A stretch of 64,000 nucleotides of DNA, from positions 3,723,740-3,787,739 of the forward strand of contig NZ_CP014222.1 in NCBI RefSeq assembly GCF_000969645.2, written 5' to 3'. Each line of letters opens with the position of its first letter. Position 1 is the first letter of the stretch. This DNA comes from Janthinobacterium sp. B9-8 (lineage in GTDB: Bacteria; Pseudomonadota; Gammaproteobacteria; Burkholderiales; Chitinibacteraceae). The notes beneath the pieces are model-generated. The model was not told the DNA's origin. It did not search any database and saw nothing but the letters and a program-made list of their open reading frames with translations. The translations under genes were made by a program, and so were the position numbers. Of this stretch, positions 26,962 through 35,408 are shown piece by piece.

Positions 26962-27270
26962 TTACTTTACTAATACAAAATGAATCACATAAAAATAATC
27001 CTGCTGCGGGTAAATTTGCCTAATTAACTGCTTCAATTCAGGCAGTCCCATGTTTTCCTGCGCGGCATGCAGTGGTGTTAAATCTTCCAGATTCACTGGC
27101 GTAAGTGATAAAACCTGCAAGCGGCAAAACCAGCGCCCTTCTTCTAGAGTGCTGACTTCAAGAATATCACCGGCATTTACATTTGCTTCACTCGCATCGC
27201 GAATCGTAATGGTTTTGCGTTCGGCCAAAATATCATCAACAAAACGTTTAAAAAAAGTGATCTTCTGCAT
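26962..27270 (-). CDS. yqfB: N(4)-acetylcytidine amidohydrolase (ASCH domain)
   Basis: This 102-residue ASCH-domain protein aligns well with E. coli YqfB, which hydrolyses N4-acetylcytidine to cytidine. The ITFFKRFVDDILAERKTITIRD stretch at residues 4-25 holds the Lys and Thr proposed for catalysis, and AQENMGL near residue 71 holds the Glu. The ATG at 27270 follows a GGGGAC ribosome-binding sequence; a start 24 bases upstream is less likely. Confidence 0.88.
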   Translation of the reverse strand: MQKITFFKRFVDDILAERKTITIRDASEANVNAGDILEVSTLEEGRWFCRLQVLSLTPVNLEDLTPLHAAQENMGLPELKQLIRQIYPQQDYFYVIHFVLVK

Positions 27271-27435
27271 TTTGTGTCCCCAATACGTACGCACTACAGG
27301 CAGCGTAGGCTGATTCCTGCCTCTATAAAAGCCCGCAGCTTACTGCCTGCAATATAAAAATCATCAAACTATTGATTGATCAATGGCTTATAGCCAGCCA
27401 CCACAGCGATGACATGTAGATAATCACGTCAAAAT

Positions 27436-27483
27436 GTAGTTGTACTACTAAATAAACCACTATAAAATTAGTAGTAATACTAC
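27436..27483 (+). promoter_or_regulatory. Paired GTAGTA-type operator around a promoter
   Basis: GTAGTTGTACTACTA (27436-27450) and TAGTAGTAATACTAC (27469-27483) are inverted copies matching at 13 of 15 positions, and each arm is itself nearly palindromic. A TTGTAC -35-like box lies in the left arm and a TATAAA -10-like box (27461-27466) lies between the arms, spaced 15 bases. The site directly precedes the small gene at 27504, so a dimeric repressor bound to both arms could close this promoter. Confidence 0.55.
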
Positions 27484-27503
27484 ATTAAATGGAGAGCATT
27501 ACA

Positions 27504-27719
27504 ATGATTAGCTTACTAGGCAGCCTTTACCACCTGTTTTTTTCCGCCTCACAAAACATTGCTATTAATACCCGCGTAAACCGCATTGCAACCATAGATG
27601 GCTCAGAAAAAATCGACGGTCTTGTGATGAATGTAGAAGGCAACCGCGCCCGTGTTTGCTGGAACAGGGGCGAAAAAACCCAAGAAGACTTAAGAAACTT
27701 AATAACCATTGTCGACTGA
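27504..27719 (+). CDS. Small SH3-like protein, 71 residues
   Basis: I do not recognise the family of this protein. The ATG at 27504 has GGAGAG seven bases upstream. After a short hydrophobic N-terminus, residues 22-70 form alternating beta strands with IDGSEKIDGLVMNVEGNRARVCW, the look of a small SH3/KOW-like barrel. An unusual double palindrome lies over its promoter, suggesting tight regulation. A strong terminator follows. Confidence 0.65.
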   Translation: MISLLGSLYHLFFSASQNIAINTRVNRIATIDGSEKIDGLVMNVEGNRARVCWNRGEKTQEDLRNLITIVD

Positions 27720-27746
27720 TAAAAGTAGCAGAACAATGCGCAAATC

Positions 27747-27780
27747 AAAAAAGGCTGATCAAGATCAGCCTTTTACTTTT
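27747..27780. terminator. Strong bidirectional terminator
   Basis: AAAAGGCTGATC pairs perfectly with GATCAGCCTTTT around AA. It lies between the convergent small gene and the MFS transporter gene and works in both directions. Confidence 0.9.
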
Positions 27781-28988
27781 TAAGACACGGCTTTTACCCG
27801 CTTGGCCATCCAGATCGCCAGCAGGCCAAATATGCAGCTTAAATACCCTACCCAATCAAAATTCAAAATCCGGCCGCTGCTGCTCTGCGTCATAATCAAG
27901 CCTGCCAAAAGCGCCGCAATACCCGATGCAAAATTCTGTGTTGCTGAGTTAAATGCCATCAGCCGCCCGCGCATTTGCGGTGCAGTAGCGCCAGTCACCA
28001 TAGCCGTTGCCGGAATAAAACGCCCGCTAACAAACACAAAAAAGAGCGTAGAGAATAATAACTGCCATGCAATCGATAGAGAAAACGTTTGCGTAACTAA
28101 AATAAGCGGTACAAAACTCACCACCACCAAATAGCCCAAAATACGGCTAGGGCTGAAACGATCAATTAAACCGCCAATTAATGGCCTTGAAAATAAAGTA
28201 GCCACCCCGCCCAGCAAATACATATAAACCAAATCATGCGTCGTTAGCCCGGAATTGCTTACCATCGTCGAAGCAACATAGGGAATCACGCAAAAGCCGG
28301 ATAAAGTCAGCATGGCCGTTACACCGCAGGCCCACCAGTGATTAGCATCGGCAAATAACTCCTTGTAACCCGCCAATAAGCCCTGCACAGGCTGATTCTT
28401 CATCAAATGGCTTTTTACCGCAGGCAGCAAATACCATACTCCGATCCAGACCAAGGCACACATCAAGGACAACGCCACAAAAGGCATGCGCCAATTGGAG
28501 TGCGCAGCAATAAATAAGCCCAAGGGCACACCGGCTACCGCAGATAATGAAAAGCCCAGCATCACCCAGCTCATTGCCCAACCCCGCCGCTCTGGCGGAA
28601 TTAAATCTCCCACAATGGCAAAAATAATCGAGCCGATTACCCCGCCAAACACACCTGCTAAACCACGAGCAGCCAGCAAGCTATAAAACCCTGTAGCCGC
28701 CGAGCAGGCCAGTGTGGCCACAACCAGACCGGCATAACAAAACAGCAATGCCTGCCGCCGATCAAAGCGATCAGCCAGCGATGCGGCCAATAAAGAAGCC
28801 ACGCCTGCAGCCAAAGCATAGGCTGAGACTAAAAAGCCAAACTCAGCGGTATCAATGTGCATCTCGCGCATCAAATCCGGAGCCAGCGGCATCAAGATCA
28901 TAAAATCTGCGATCGACGTAAACATCACCAGCATTAGGACCAGCAACATGGCTTGAGTACGGTGTTCGGGCTTAAGCGATTTCAGCAT
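27780..28988 (-). CDS. MFS transporter
   Basis: This 402-residue protein has 12 hydrophobic segments and major facilitator signatures, including LAASLADRFDRRQALLFC after segment 2 (the loop 2-3 motif) and FVSGRFIPATAMVTG in the second half. The family includes arabinose-efflux/AraJ-like exporters of drugs or sugars. The ATG at 28988 is preceded by AGGAATTTGC, a better start than the longer frame. Confidence 0.85.
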   Translation of the reverse strand: MLKSLKPEHRTQAMLLVLMLVMFTSIADFMILMPLAPDLMREMHIDTAEFGFLVSAYALAAGVASLLAASLADRFDRRQALLFCYAGLVVATLACSAATGFYSLLAARGLAGVFGGVIGSIIFAIVGDLIPPERRGWAMSWVMLGFSLSAVAGVPLGLFIAAHSNWRMPFVALSLMCALVWIGVWYLLPAVKSHLMKNQPVQGLLAGYKELFADANHWWACGVTAMLTLSGFCVIPYVASTMVSNSGLTTHDLVYMYLLGGVATLFSRPLIGGLIDRFSPSRILGYLVVVSFVPLILVTQTFSLSIAWQLLFSTLFFVFVSGRFIPATAMVTGATAPQMRGRLMAFNSATQNFASGIAALLAGLIMTQSSSGRILNFDWVGYLSCIFGLLAIWMAKRVKAVS

Positions 28989-29161
28989 GCAAATTCCTAA
29001 AAAACAGAGCATTGCCCTATTAAGATCGGGGCCTTATGAACCGGCTATTTAGAGTATTTATAGCTAGGCATTCATGATGAAAGTGCGCTCAAAAATATAT
29101 ATCGCCTAAAGAAATATCAATAAGCTGCCGATAAGTAATAAACCTCTTTGAGTCACCGGCT

Positions 29162-29872
29162 ATGAACCCGCTCTCGCTACTTAATCATCGTACAACACCT
29201 AGCTTTTATGCGCCCTCTGCACAAAGCCTGGTGGCCAACACACAAGCGGACAAAGCAGATAAAGCCTTGCCAGAAAGCCGTGATGTTCTGGCAAAGCGTG
29301 CTGAAGAATTAGGCAAGGCCACCACCGATTTAGCACAGAACTTAATGCAAGGATTTGCCCAGCAACTCTTCGGCGATGCAGCCAAAGGCATGACATTTAG
29401 CTTTGAGCAGGCAGAGCTGAGCAGCTCATCAAACTTTGCAGCTGCAGCCCAGCAAAACGCCAATGGCGCAGCCGCAGGATTTAGGCTGGAAGACGCCAGC
29501 CATTTTAATGGCAAGGGTAAACTATTTACTGCCGATGGCCGCCAGTTTGATTTTGAAATTGATATCCGTTACCAATCCATTATTGAAGGAGCGAGTGCCA
29601 GCAGCTTTCAGCCTGCCACCGAATTGCCACCTAGCCAGCCTAGCAATTTAAATACACAATTTGCAGATACGGCAGAAGAGCTGCTTAAACGACTAAGCAG
29701 CGAGCCCACCTATCAGCCCTTCCAATTACTTAAGCCAAGTGAAGATGGGAAATCCCTGCTGAAACTACTGGGCGATATGAGCTTGCAGCTGCTTAATCTA
29801 CCCGGTGGCCCGCGGTATTTGGATTTAGACCCGGAAGGCAGAAAACAAAGCCATCTTTTGGCACAAGCCTGA
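29162..29872 (+). CDS. Unknown protein, 236 residues
   Basis: I do not recognise this protein. It has no signal peptide or membrane segment. The first 60 residues are helical and charged. Residues 70-135 alternate Ala/Ser/Gln-rich stretches with a beta region around FNGKGKLFTADGRQFDFEIDIRYQ. The C-terminal part holds a helical repeat LLKLLGDMSLQLLNLPGG. The region from KLFTADG to GGPRYLDLDP looks like a folded domain present in some gammaproteobacterial proteins of unknown function. It stands alone. Confidence 0.7.
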   Translation: MNPLSLLNHRTTPSFYAPSAQSLVANTQADKADKALPESRDVLAKRAEELGKATTDLAQNLMQGFAQQLFGDAAKGMTFSFEQAELSSSSNFAAAAQQNANGAAAGFRLEDASHFNGKGKLFTADGRQFDFEIDIRYQSIIEGASASSFQPATELPPSQPSNLNTQFADTAEELLKRLSSEPTYQPFQLLKPSEDGKSLLKLLGDMSLQLLNLPGGPRYLDLDPEGRKQSHLLAQA

Positions 29873-30147
29873 GCGCTTTGAAAAGCCCCAACCGCGCAGT
29901 GCAAACTCTCTTTCGCACGCTCTAAAATCATCCATAGCGATTCTAAACAGCGAAGTTATTACGTACTCTATTTCCCCAATGACAAATCTCCGCAACGTTC
30001 CTGCGCATTAAATCAGCTATAAATAACAAATACATTGCCTTGCCATCGTGATAAATTGCTTATCATTGATATCTAATGATGTTAGAAATGAATGGCCATG
30101 CCAGCAAGTAACAAGGTAATGTTTATTATAAATAACATAGATCAACC

Positions 30148-30900
30148 ATGATATTACGCGCCATATTTTTTCTACTTTGCCTATACCCAAATACTGGCTT
30201 GGCCAAAAAAAGTGTACGTGCATGCGGCGGGCAATCTGAATGGCCGCCCTCATCCTATTATGTAGATGGCCAAAAGAAAAAAATTGAAGGCTACTCGGTG
30301 GATGTACTGCACAGCATTTTTAAAAACACTGGCCATCAAATAGAAATACAGCTTCTGCCTTGGCCACGCTGTTTAGCCGAAGTACAAAAAGGCACTGACT
30401 TTCAAATTGCCATGGCAACATCACGCACTGCCGAACGGGAAACAAAATTTTTATTTTCCCAACCTTATCTTTATTTGACGCCCGGCTATATTCGGCACAC
30501 TAAACACGCTCCGCCGCTTGGCAATAATATAAAAAAATGCGGGATTAATGGGTTTAACTATCAGGCATTTAATTTAGCTTCTGCCACAGAAATAGATAGC
30601 ACTGCAAACAACTATGAGTCTGTTATTAATAAACTAAAAGTAGGCCGCTGCGATATATTGTTGGAATACGTAGAAGTTGCCCAAGCCTTATTAAGAATGG
30701 AGCGGCACGGGCTACAAAATAAATCTTTTAAAGTAGAAGAAGTAAATGCAGCCCCGCCTGTGGCAGCGCACTTTATAGTTGGAATAAATTCAAGCCAATC
30801 AAAAGAAACAATAATATTACTCAACAATGGCTTAGATTTATTGGAGAAAAATAATAAATTAAAAAACATGCTACTTAAACATACTATCGGCAAGCCTTAA
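30148..30900 (+). CDS. Periplasmic substrate-binding protein (family 3 type)
   Basis: This 250-residue exported protein starts with a signal peptide (ILRAIFFLLC, cleavage near GLA-KK) and shows the family-3 (amino-acid type) binding fold: a first strand ending CGGQSEWPPSSY, GYSVDVLHSIF near residue 48, a central hinge around IAMATSRTAERE and a second lobe after about residue 115. No permease gene is adjacent. Such orphans often serve sensor proteins or borrow transporters. The ligand is unknown. Confidence 0.78.
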   Translation: MILRAIFFLLCLYPNTGLAKKSVRACGGQSEWPPSSYYVDGQKKKIEGYSVDVLHSIFKNTGHQIEIQLLPWPRCLAEVQKGTDFQIAMATSRTAERETKFLFSQPYLYLTPGYIRHTKHAPPLGNNIKKCGINGFNYQAFNLASATEIDSTANNYESVINKLKVGRCDILLEYVEVAQALLRMERHGLQNKSFKVEEVNAAPPVAAHFIVGINSSQSKETIILLNNGLDLLEKNNKLKNMLLKHTIGKP

Positions 30901-30901
30901 A

Positions 30902-31813
30902 TTATTTCAACACTTTATCCCAAGATGGTTCACGCCCAAAACGATCGGCTAAAAAATCTAATAAGCTGCGTAAAATAATCGGCATATGACGGCGCGAAGT
31001 ATAAAGACCATAAATCCCTAATTCATCCGATTGATAATCAGATAAAAGCCGAACTAACTGCCCTGATTCTAAATAAGGTGCGGCACTAAATGTGGGCTGA
31101 TGAGCCACACCTGCCCCTGCCAGCGCTGCCTGCAAAATCACATTTGCATCATTCGCGCTAATCGCGCCAGCCACATTGGCAACAAAAGGCTGCCCTTCCT
31201 TAGTAAACCGCCAGCCATTTTTACCAAAAAAAGCATGTGTTAAGCATTGGTGCTGCAGCAAATCCTCCGGATGCAAAGGCGTACCATGCTGCGCCAGATA
31301 AGCCGGTGTTGCGCAAACAACCGAGCGGCAAACGCTTAGTTTTCGGGCAATCAGGCCAGGGTCTACATCATTAGTAATGCGGATCGCCAGATCAATTCGC
31401 TCATCCACCAGATTAATACTTCTATCTCCCACAATCAGCTCTACTTGCGTATCAGGATACTGGGCAACAAAGGCCGCTGCCGCTGCAGCTAAGTGTGATT
31501 GGGCGAAGGAATTACTGCTCGCAACGCGGATCAGCCCATGTGGCGCCGCATTTAGATTATGCGTTATTCCCTGCACATCATCAGCCAGCTCCAGCATTTG
31601 CCGGCAACGTGGCAAAGCATCCTGCCCTGCGCTACTCAAACCCAAACTTCGGGTAGAGCGATGCAGCAGCCGCACTCCAAGCCAAGCTTCCAGCTCTGCC
31701 AGATAGCGGGAAACCATCGCCCGCGGCATATCCAGCTTATCCGCCGCTGCGGTTAAGCTGCCCTGATCGACTACTTCTATAAACACCCGCATCGCGGTCA
31801 GCCTATCCATCAT
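30902..31813 (-). CDS. LysR-family transcriptional regulator
   Basis: This 303-residue LysR regulator has the helix-turn-helix at about residues 10-62 (SLTAAADKLDMPRAMVSRYLAELE) and an effector domain from residue 92. It belongs to the CrgA/DsdC-like subgroup by its RLTAMRVFIEVVDQGSLTAA start. Its stop is two bases from the stop of the binding-protein gene on the other strand. It is divergent from the metallo-beta-lactamase-fold gene at 31963, its likely target. Confidence 0.9.
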   Translation of the reverse strand: MMDRLTAMRVFIEVVDQGSLTAAADKLDMPRAMVSRYLAELEAWLGVRLLHRSTRSLGLSSAGQDALPRCRQMLELADDVQGITHNLNAAPHGLIRVASSNSFAQSHLAAAAAAFVAQYPDTQVELIVGDRSINLVDERIDLAIRITNDVDPGLIARKLSVCRSVVCATPAYLAQHGTPLHPEDLLQHQCLTHAFFGKNGWRFTKEGQPFVANVAGAISANDANVILQAALAGAGVAHQPTFSAAPYLESGQLVRLLSDYQSDELGIYGLYTSRRHMPIILRSLLDFLADRFGREPSWDKVLK

Positions 31814-31962
31814 CTTTGTAACGGCATTCGCCGCTCCTTTGGCAGATCAGTCATTCGCTCGAATTATGCAACAAACTAACACGTGATTTGGGGTTTTTCT
31901 GCGCACGGTATACAACTAATCTAGCGTCCATTGCCTGACCCCAACATTCAAGGAAACAAACC

Positions 31963-32841
31963 ATGTTTAAACCTGCTGCAGTTTTATCCACACTTGCTCT
32001 ATCTATTGGCGTAATCGCTGGTGCTCAGGCTGCCGAAGCCCCTTTAAAACTTGAAGTGTATGCAAACCCGGATCCAAGCACCTTTGGCGTAGCTTCTACT
32101 TTAATTACCGGTAAAACCGAAGCCATCTTGATTGATGCACAATTTACCCTAGCCGATGCTCACCGTGTAGTTGCCAATGTTTTAGCCAGCGGCAAAAAGC
32201 TGACTACGGTTTACATCAGCCATGGAGATCCTGATTACTACTTCGGCCTTGAAGTCATTACCCAGGCTTTCCCGGGCGTAAAAGTAGTAGCAAGCGCACC
32301 AACTATTGCCCATATCAAGCAAACACTGCCAAAGAAAATGGCTTACTGGGGCCCGATCTTAGGAACAAACGCACCTAAGAACCCAGTGGTTCCAGCTCAA
32401 TTATCCGGCAACACACTGACCGTTGATGGCGAGAAACTAGAAATCATCGGCTTGGATGGCGACAATGCAGAGCACAGCTTTGTATGGATTCCATCGATCA
32501 GAACCATCGCTGGCGGCGTCTCGGTATTTGGTAACTTCCATCTGTGGACAGCAGACGATGCATCCGTAGCCAAGCGTGCAAAATGGCTGAAAGTGCTCGA
32601 TAAGATGGAAGACTTAAAACCTGAAGTAGTGATTCCAGGCCACTTTAAAGCCGGTACTACCTTCACTGTTGAGCATCTGCAATACAACCGTGAATACCTG
32701 AAGGCTTATGATCTTGAGCTGGCTAAAGCAAAAGACTCCACAGCACTGATCGCCGCGATGAAAAAACGCTACCCAAATGCGGGCCTTGGCATGGCACTCG
32801 AAATTGGTGCTAAGGTCAACAAAGGTGAAATGAAGTGGTAA
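31963..32841 (+). CDS. Metallo-beta-lactamase-fold exported protein with altered metal site
   Basis: This 292-residue exported protein has a signal peptide (cleavage near AQA-AEA, residue 23) and the metallo-beta-lactamase fold, with SHGDPDYYFGLEV where the THxHxDH metal motif normally lies. Of that motif one His (residue 87) and the Asp (91) remain, but the second His is Asp (89) and the last is Tyr (92). Downstream His residues near AEHSFVW and PGHFKAG are present. It may bind a single metal ion or none. It is divergent from a LysR gene and followed by a clear terminator. Confidence 0.82.
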   Translation: MFKPAAVLSTLALSIGVIAGAQAAEAPLKLEVYANPDPSTFGVASTLITGKTEAILIDAQFTLADAHRVVANVLASGKKLTTVYISHGDPDYYFGLEVITQAFPGVKVVASAPTIAHIKQTLPKKMAYWGPILGTNAPKNPVVPAQLSGNTLTVDGEKLEIIGLDGDNAEHSFVWIPSIRTIAGGVSVFGNFHLWTADDASVAKRAKWLKVLDKMEDLKPEVVIPGHFKAGTTFTVEHLQYNREYLKAYDLELAKAKDSTALIAAMKKRYPNAGLGMALEIGAKVNKGEMKW

Positions 32842-32873
32842 GGCGCTGGTTTACAGTAAACCTTGTCTAACAC

Positions 32874-32902
32874 AAAAGGCCCGGAGCAAATCCGGGCCTT
32901 TT
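32874..32902. terminator. Strong bidirectional terminator
   Basis: AAAAGGCCCGGA pairs perfectly with TCCGGGCCTTTT around GCAAA. It ends the metallo-beta-lactamase-fold gene and the convergent unknown gene. Confidence 0.9.
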
Positions 32903-32932
32903 GACGTGTAAAACTCAATAAAAAATGCCAGG

Positions 32933-33313
32933 CTAGTGATGCAGCAGCGGGCTGACCTCTCTCGGGCGCGCCGCTAATATGGCCGAATGCACGGCATCGT
33001 CTTGTAATCCATGCCAGAAAACATGAGCGCCCACCGCATGGCTATGATCGTTAATCTGCTGCCAGGCGCGTACGGCATCGCTTGCCAGCTCAAACATCAC
33101 AATCGAGTGATGCACTTCCAGCGCCTGCGCTACAGTCATCATTCCCGCATCGTTTAAGTAATCAATCAAAGCCCCCCGCGATCTGGTTGTACGCTCATCA
33201 GTGGTATCGTAAGTCAGAAACAACACTGCATCACCCAGCTGTGCAGACGCCATACGAATGAAATCAACCCGGGACAGAATATTCACCCGCCCCCGCGGAC
33301 TCTCAGTCTTCAT
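32933..33313 (-). CDS. Unknown protein, 126 residues
   Basis: I do not recognise this protein. It is soluble, has no signal peptide, and contains several His residues in the middle (VHHSIV near residue 70 and HSHAVGAHVFWHG near residue 93), which could bind metal or haem. The ATG at 33313 has an AGGAG ribosome-binding site seven bases upstream. It is followed by the shared terminator. Nothing nearby suggests its role. Confidence 0.65.
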   Translation of the reverse strand: MKTESPRGRVNILSRVDFIRMASAQLGDAVLFLTYDTTDERTTRSRGALIDYLNDAGMMTVAQALEVHHSIVMFELASDAVRAWQQINDHSHAVGAHVFWHGLQDDAVHSAILAARPREVSPLLHH

Positions 33314-33475
33314 GATAAAACTCCTCAGCAATAGACACCCTTACTGTGTTCTAGCAGATTTAAATTTGCCTGCTAGCCAGGAAAACGTAGCCATTTCCAG
33401 CCATAAAATACTTCTGGCATTACAATAAGGTAGAGGCCTAGTTAGGTGTAAGTAAAACTTTGAAAGGAGAAAGGA

Positions 33476-34480
33476 ATGGCACGTACAGCTTTAATTATCA
33501 GTGGCGGCGCACCCAATGCCACACTGCTTGCAGGCGCTTTAGAAGCCTTTCACGAGCTAGGGGTAAAAGTAGATGTCATCTCCTCTGCCGGAGCAGGAGC
33601 CTTGCTTGGATTAATGTATATTGCCCCGAAGAACGGCGATATTGTAAGCACACTGCGTAGCCTTAAAGAAATGGGCGTCGCTGATTTTATCTACCAAGCT
33701 TTTCCTGTGAATTTCAAAGTATTTCATAAGCCAGGCCCCATGGCGGATGCTTATCGCCAGGCACTTTCGGCCAATCCTTTGTTACAAATGATGCAGCAAT
33801 GGCCCGCAGATAATGCTTGGGCTAAAACATTAAAAGATGGCGCTGCACTGGCTTTTGCCAGCGCTACCCCAAGCAATTTAAGCAGTGATTCGCTCGGCCT
33901 TTGTGCCCATGTCCCTTTTGCCGAAGAAATCATCGACTTTAATGCCTTAAAAAACAGCGGGCCGGATTTCTGGCTCAATGCTTATAACCTCAGCCAGCAT
34001 CAAATGGAAAACTGGTCACGCAGCCAGATTGATTTACAGCACTTACAAGCCGCGCTGTCTTTCCCCTATCTGTACCCGCCTACTGAAATTAATGGTGATT
34101 TTTATATCGAAGGGGCAGCCATTGATTGTCTTAACTTTAAAGACCTGCGCAAAAACTATCCGGATTTAGAAGAAATCGTCGTCTTTGATTTGCTCGGCGC
34201 AGAAAAACTACTCCGAAAACCCAAAGATTTATACGATGCCTGGGTAATGTCTATTATTACCCCCTTAGTTGAAATTGCGCGCGATGATATTAAATTATTT
34301 GAAGCTCTGCATAGCGATGGCATTACCTTGCATAAGGTGCCATTAATTGACGCGATTGCTGAAGAAAACCTGCCGGATGTATTTGACTGGTCCAGAAGCA
34401 ATATGGACAGGCTTTATCAAACCGGCTATCAGGCTGCTAAAAACTATGCCCAGGATAAGCTTAATCATTTAATAAAATAA
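33476..34480 (+). CDS. Patatin-like protein with degenerate active site
   Basis: This 334-residue protein has the patatin phospholipase fold pattern: an N-terminal ALIISGGAPN strand-turn (the oxyanion GGxR/K region) and an elbow SSAGAGALLG at residues 36-45, where true patatins have GxSxG. Aligned on the GAL tail, the nucleophile Ser position is Gly39. The Asp of the second catalytic motif (DGG/DGA) is Glu212 in EGAAID. The protein may be a non-catalytic pseudo-patatin that binds lipid, or may use another residue. It has an AAAGGAGAAAGG ribosome-binding site. The next gene is convergent, with stops two bases apart. Confidence 0.8.
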   Translation: MARTALIISGGAPNATLLAGALEAFHELGVKVDVISSAGAGALLGLMYIAPKNGDIVSTLRSLKEMGVADFIYQAFPVNFKVFHKPGPMADAYRQALSANPLLQMMQQWPADNAWAKTLKDGAALAFASATPSNLSSDSLGLCAHVPFAEEIIDFNALKNSGPDFWLNAYNLSQHQMENWSRSQIDLQHLQAALSFPYLYPPTEINGDFYIEGAAIDCLNFKDLRKNYPDLEEIVVFDLLGAEKLLRKPKDLYDAWVMSIITPLVEIARDDIKLFEALHSDGITLHKVPLIDAIAEENLPDVFDWSRSNMDRLYQTGYQAAKNYAQDKLNHLIK

Positions 34481-34481
34481 A

Positions 34482-35270
34482 TTACTCTTTAAATGATGAA
34501 TTTAACTGAATGACCGTTCTTTTATTTAAATTTAATGATTTAACTTTAGGTAAAATAAGTTGATCAAATAAGCGGCGCTGTAAGCCACTCGCCAATGCGG
34601 CTTGCAATGCCCGCTCTATCTGATCTCGCAACTGGGGATAATGGGGTGAAACATAAAAAACGAAATCACGTTCATAGCTTAATAATAAATTCGGCTCAAT
34701 TTCTAAGCCCGGATACTGGGAAAAATCATCCAGAATCTCAATAGCACCACGTGGCAAATAATCTATACCACGATTTTTTGCGCCTGCAAGTTTAAATAAA
34801 ACGCGCCAATCACCAACCTGCTCATACACGGGCAATTGATTCGCCTTCCAAACCATCACATCAAACCAGCCCTGAGCCATTCCTGCACGTTTATTACTTG
34901 CTTGTAAATCTGCCAAATTTTTTATTTTAGTATAGGGTTCGGCTTGCCCTTTTTTGACTAATAATAAACGTTGGCCAATCAAGCCAAAACTTAATGGCAC
35001 ACTCACCCGTAAAAAACGCTTGTCCCGTTCAGCGGTTTGCAAAAACCAATGTGCGGATAATTCACCGCTATCTAATAATTTATAGATACGCAGCAAAGGC
35101 ATTTCTGGCGCTAATATAATCTTTACACTCTTCCCCTCTGCCTGTAATGACTCTTGCAATAAACGATGATAATACAGCGGCGCCTGATCACGTTGCCCCA
35201 TTAAATGCAAATCAAGTACTTCTGCCTGAGCAAAACCCGAAAATACTAAAACAATTACTAGTTTATACAT
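34482..35270 (-). CDS. Periplasmic binding-protein-like exported protein
   Basis: This 262-residue exported protein starts with a signal peptide (YKLVIVLVFSGFAQA-E). It contains SBP-like features such as LAPEMPLLRIYKLLDSGELSAHWFLQTA and KIKNLADLQASNKRAG. It belongs to the family-3-type sensor/binding proteins that occur without ABC partners. The neighbour divergent gene at 35409 is a chemoreceptor, so a role as periplasmic ligand-binding accessory is possible but not shown. The ATG at 35270 gives a proper signal peptide. Confidence 0.72.
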   Translation of the reverse strand: MYKLVIVLVFSGFAQAEVLDLHLMGQRDQAPLYYHRLLQESLQAEGKSVKIILAPEMPLLRIYKLLDSGELSAHWFLQTAERDKRFLRVSVPLSFGLIGQRLLLVKKGQAEPYTKIKNLADLQASNKRAGMAQGWFDVMVWKANQLPVYEQVGDWRVLFKLAGAKNRGIDYLPRGAIEILDDFSQYPGLEIEPNLLLSYERDFVFYVSPHYPQLRDQIERALQAALASGLQRRLFDQLILPKVKSLNLNKRTVIQLNSSFKE

Positions 35271-35408
35271 CGCCCTTCCCCTCATTTTACCCATGAAAGA
35301 TAAAGCAAAAACAAAACAAACCCTCCATTTAGCCGCTCATAGACAGATTTGAATTTAAGATTAAACGAATCCTGCCTAGGATGAAAGTTCAGAATAATGT
35401 GAGCCCCG

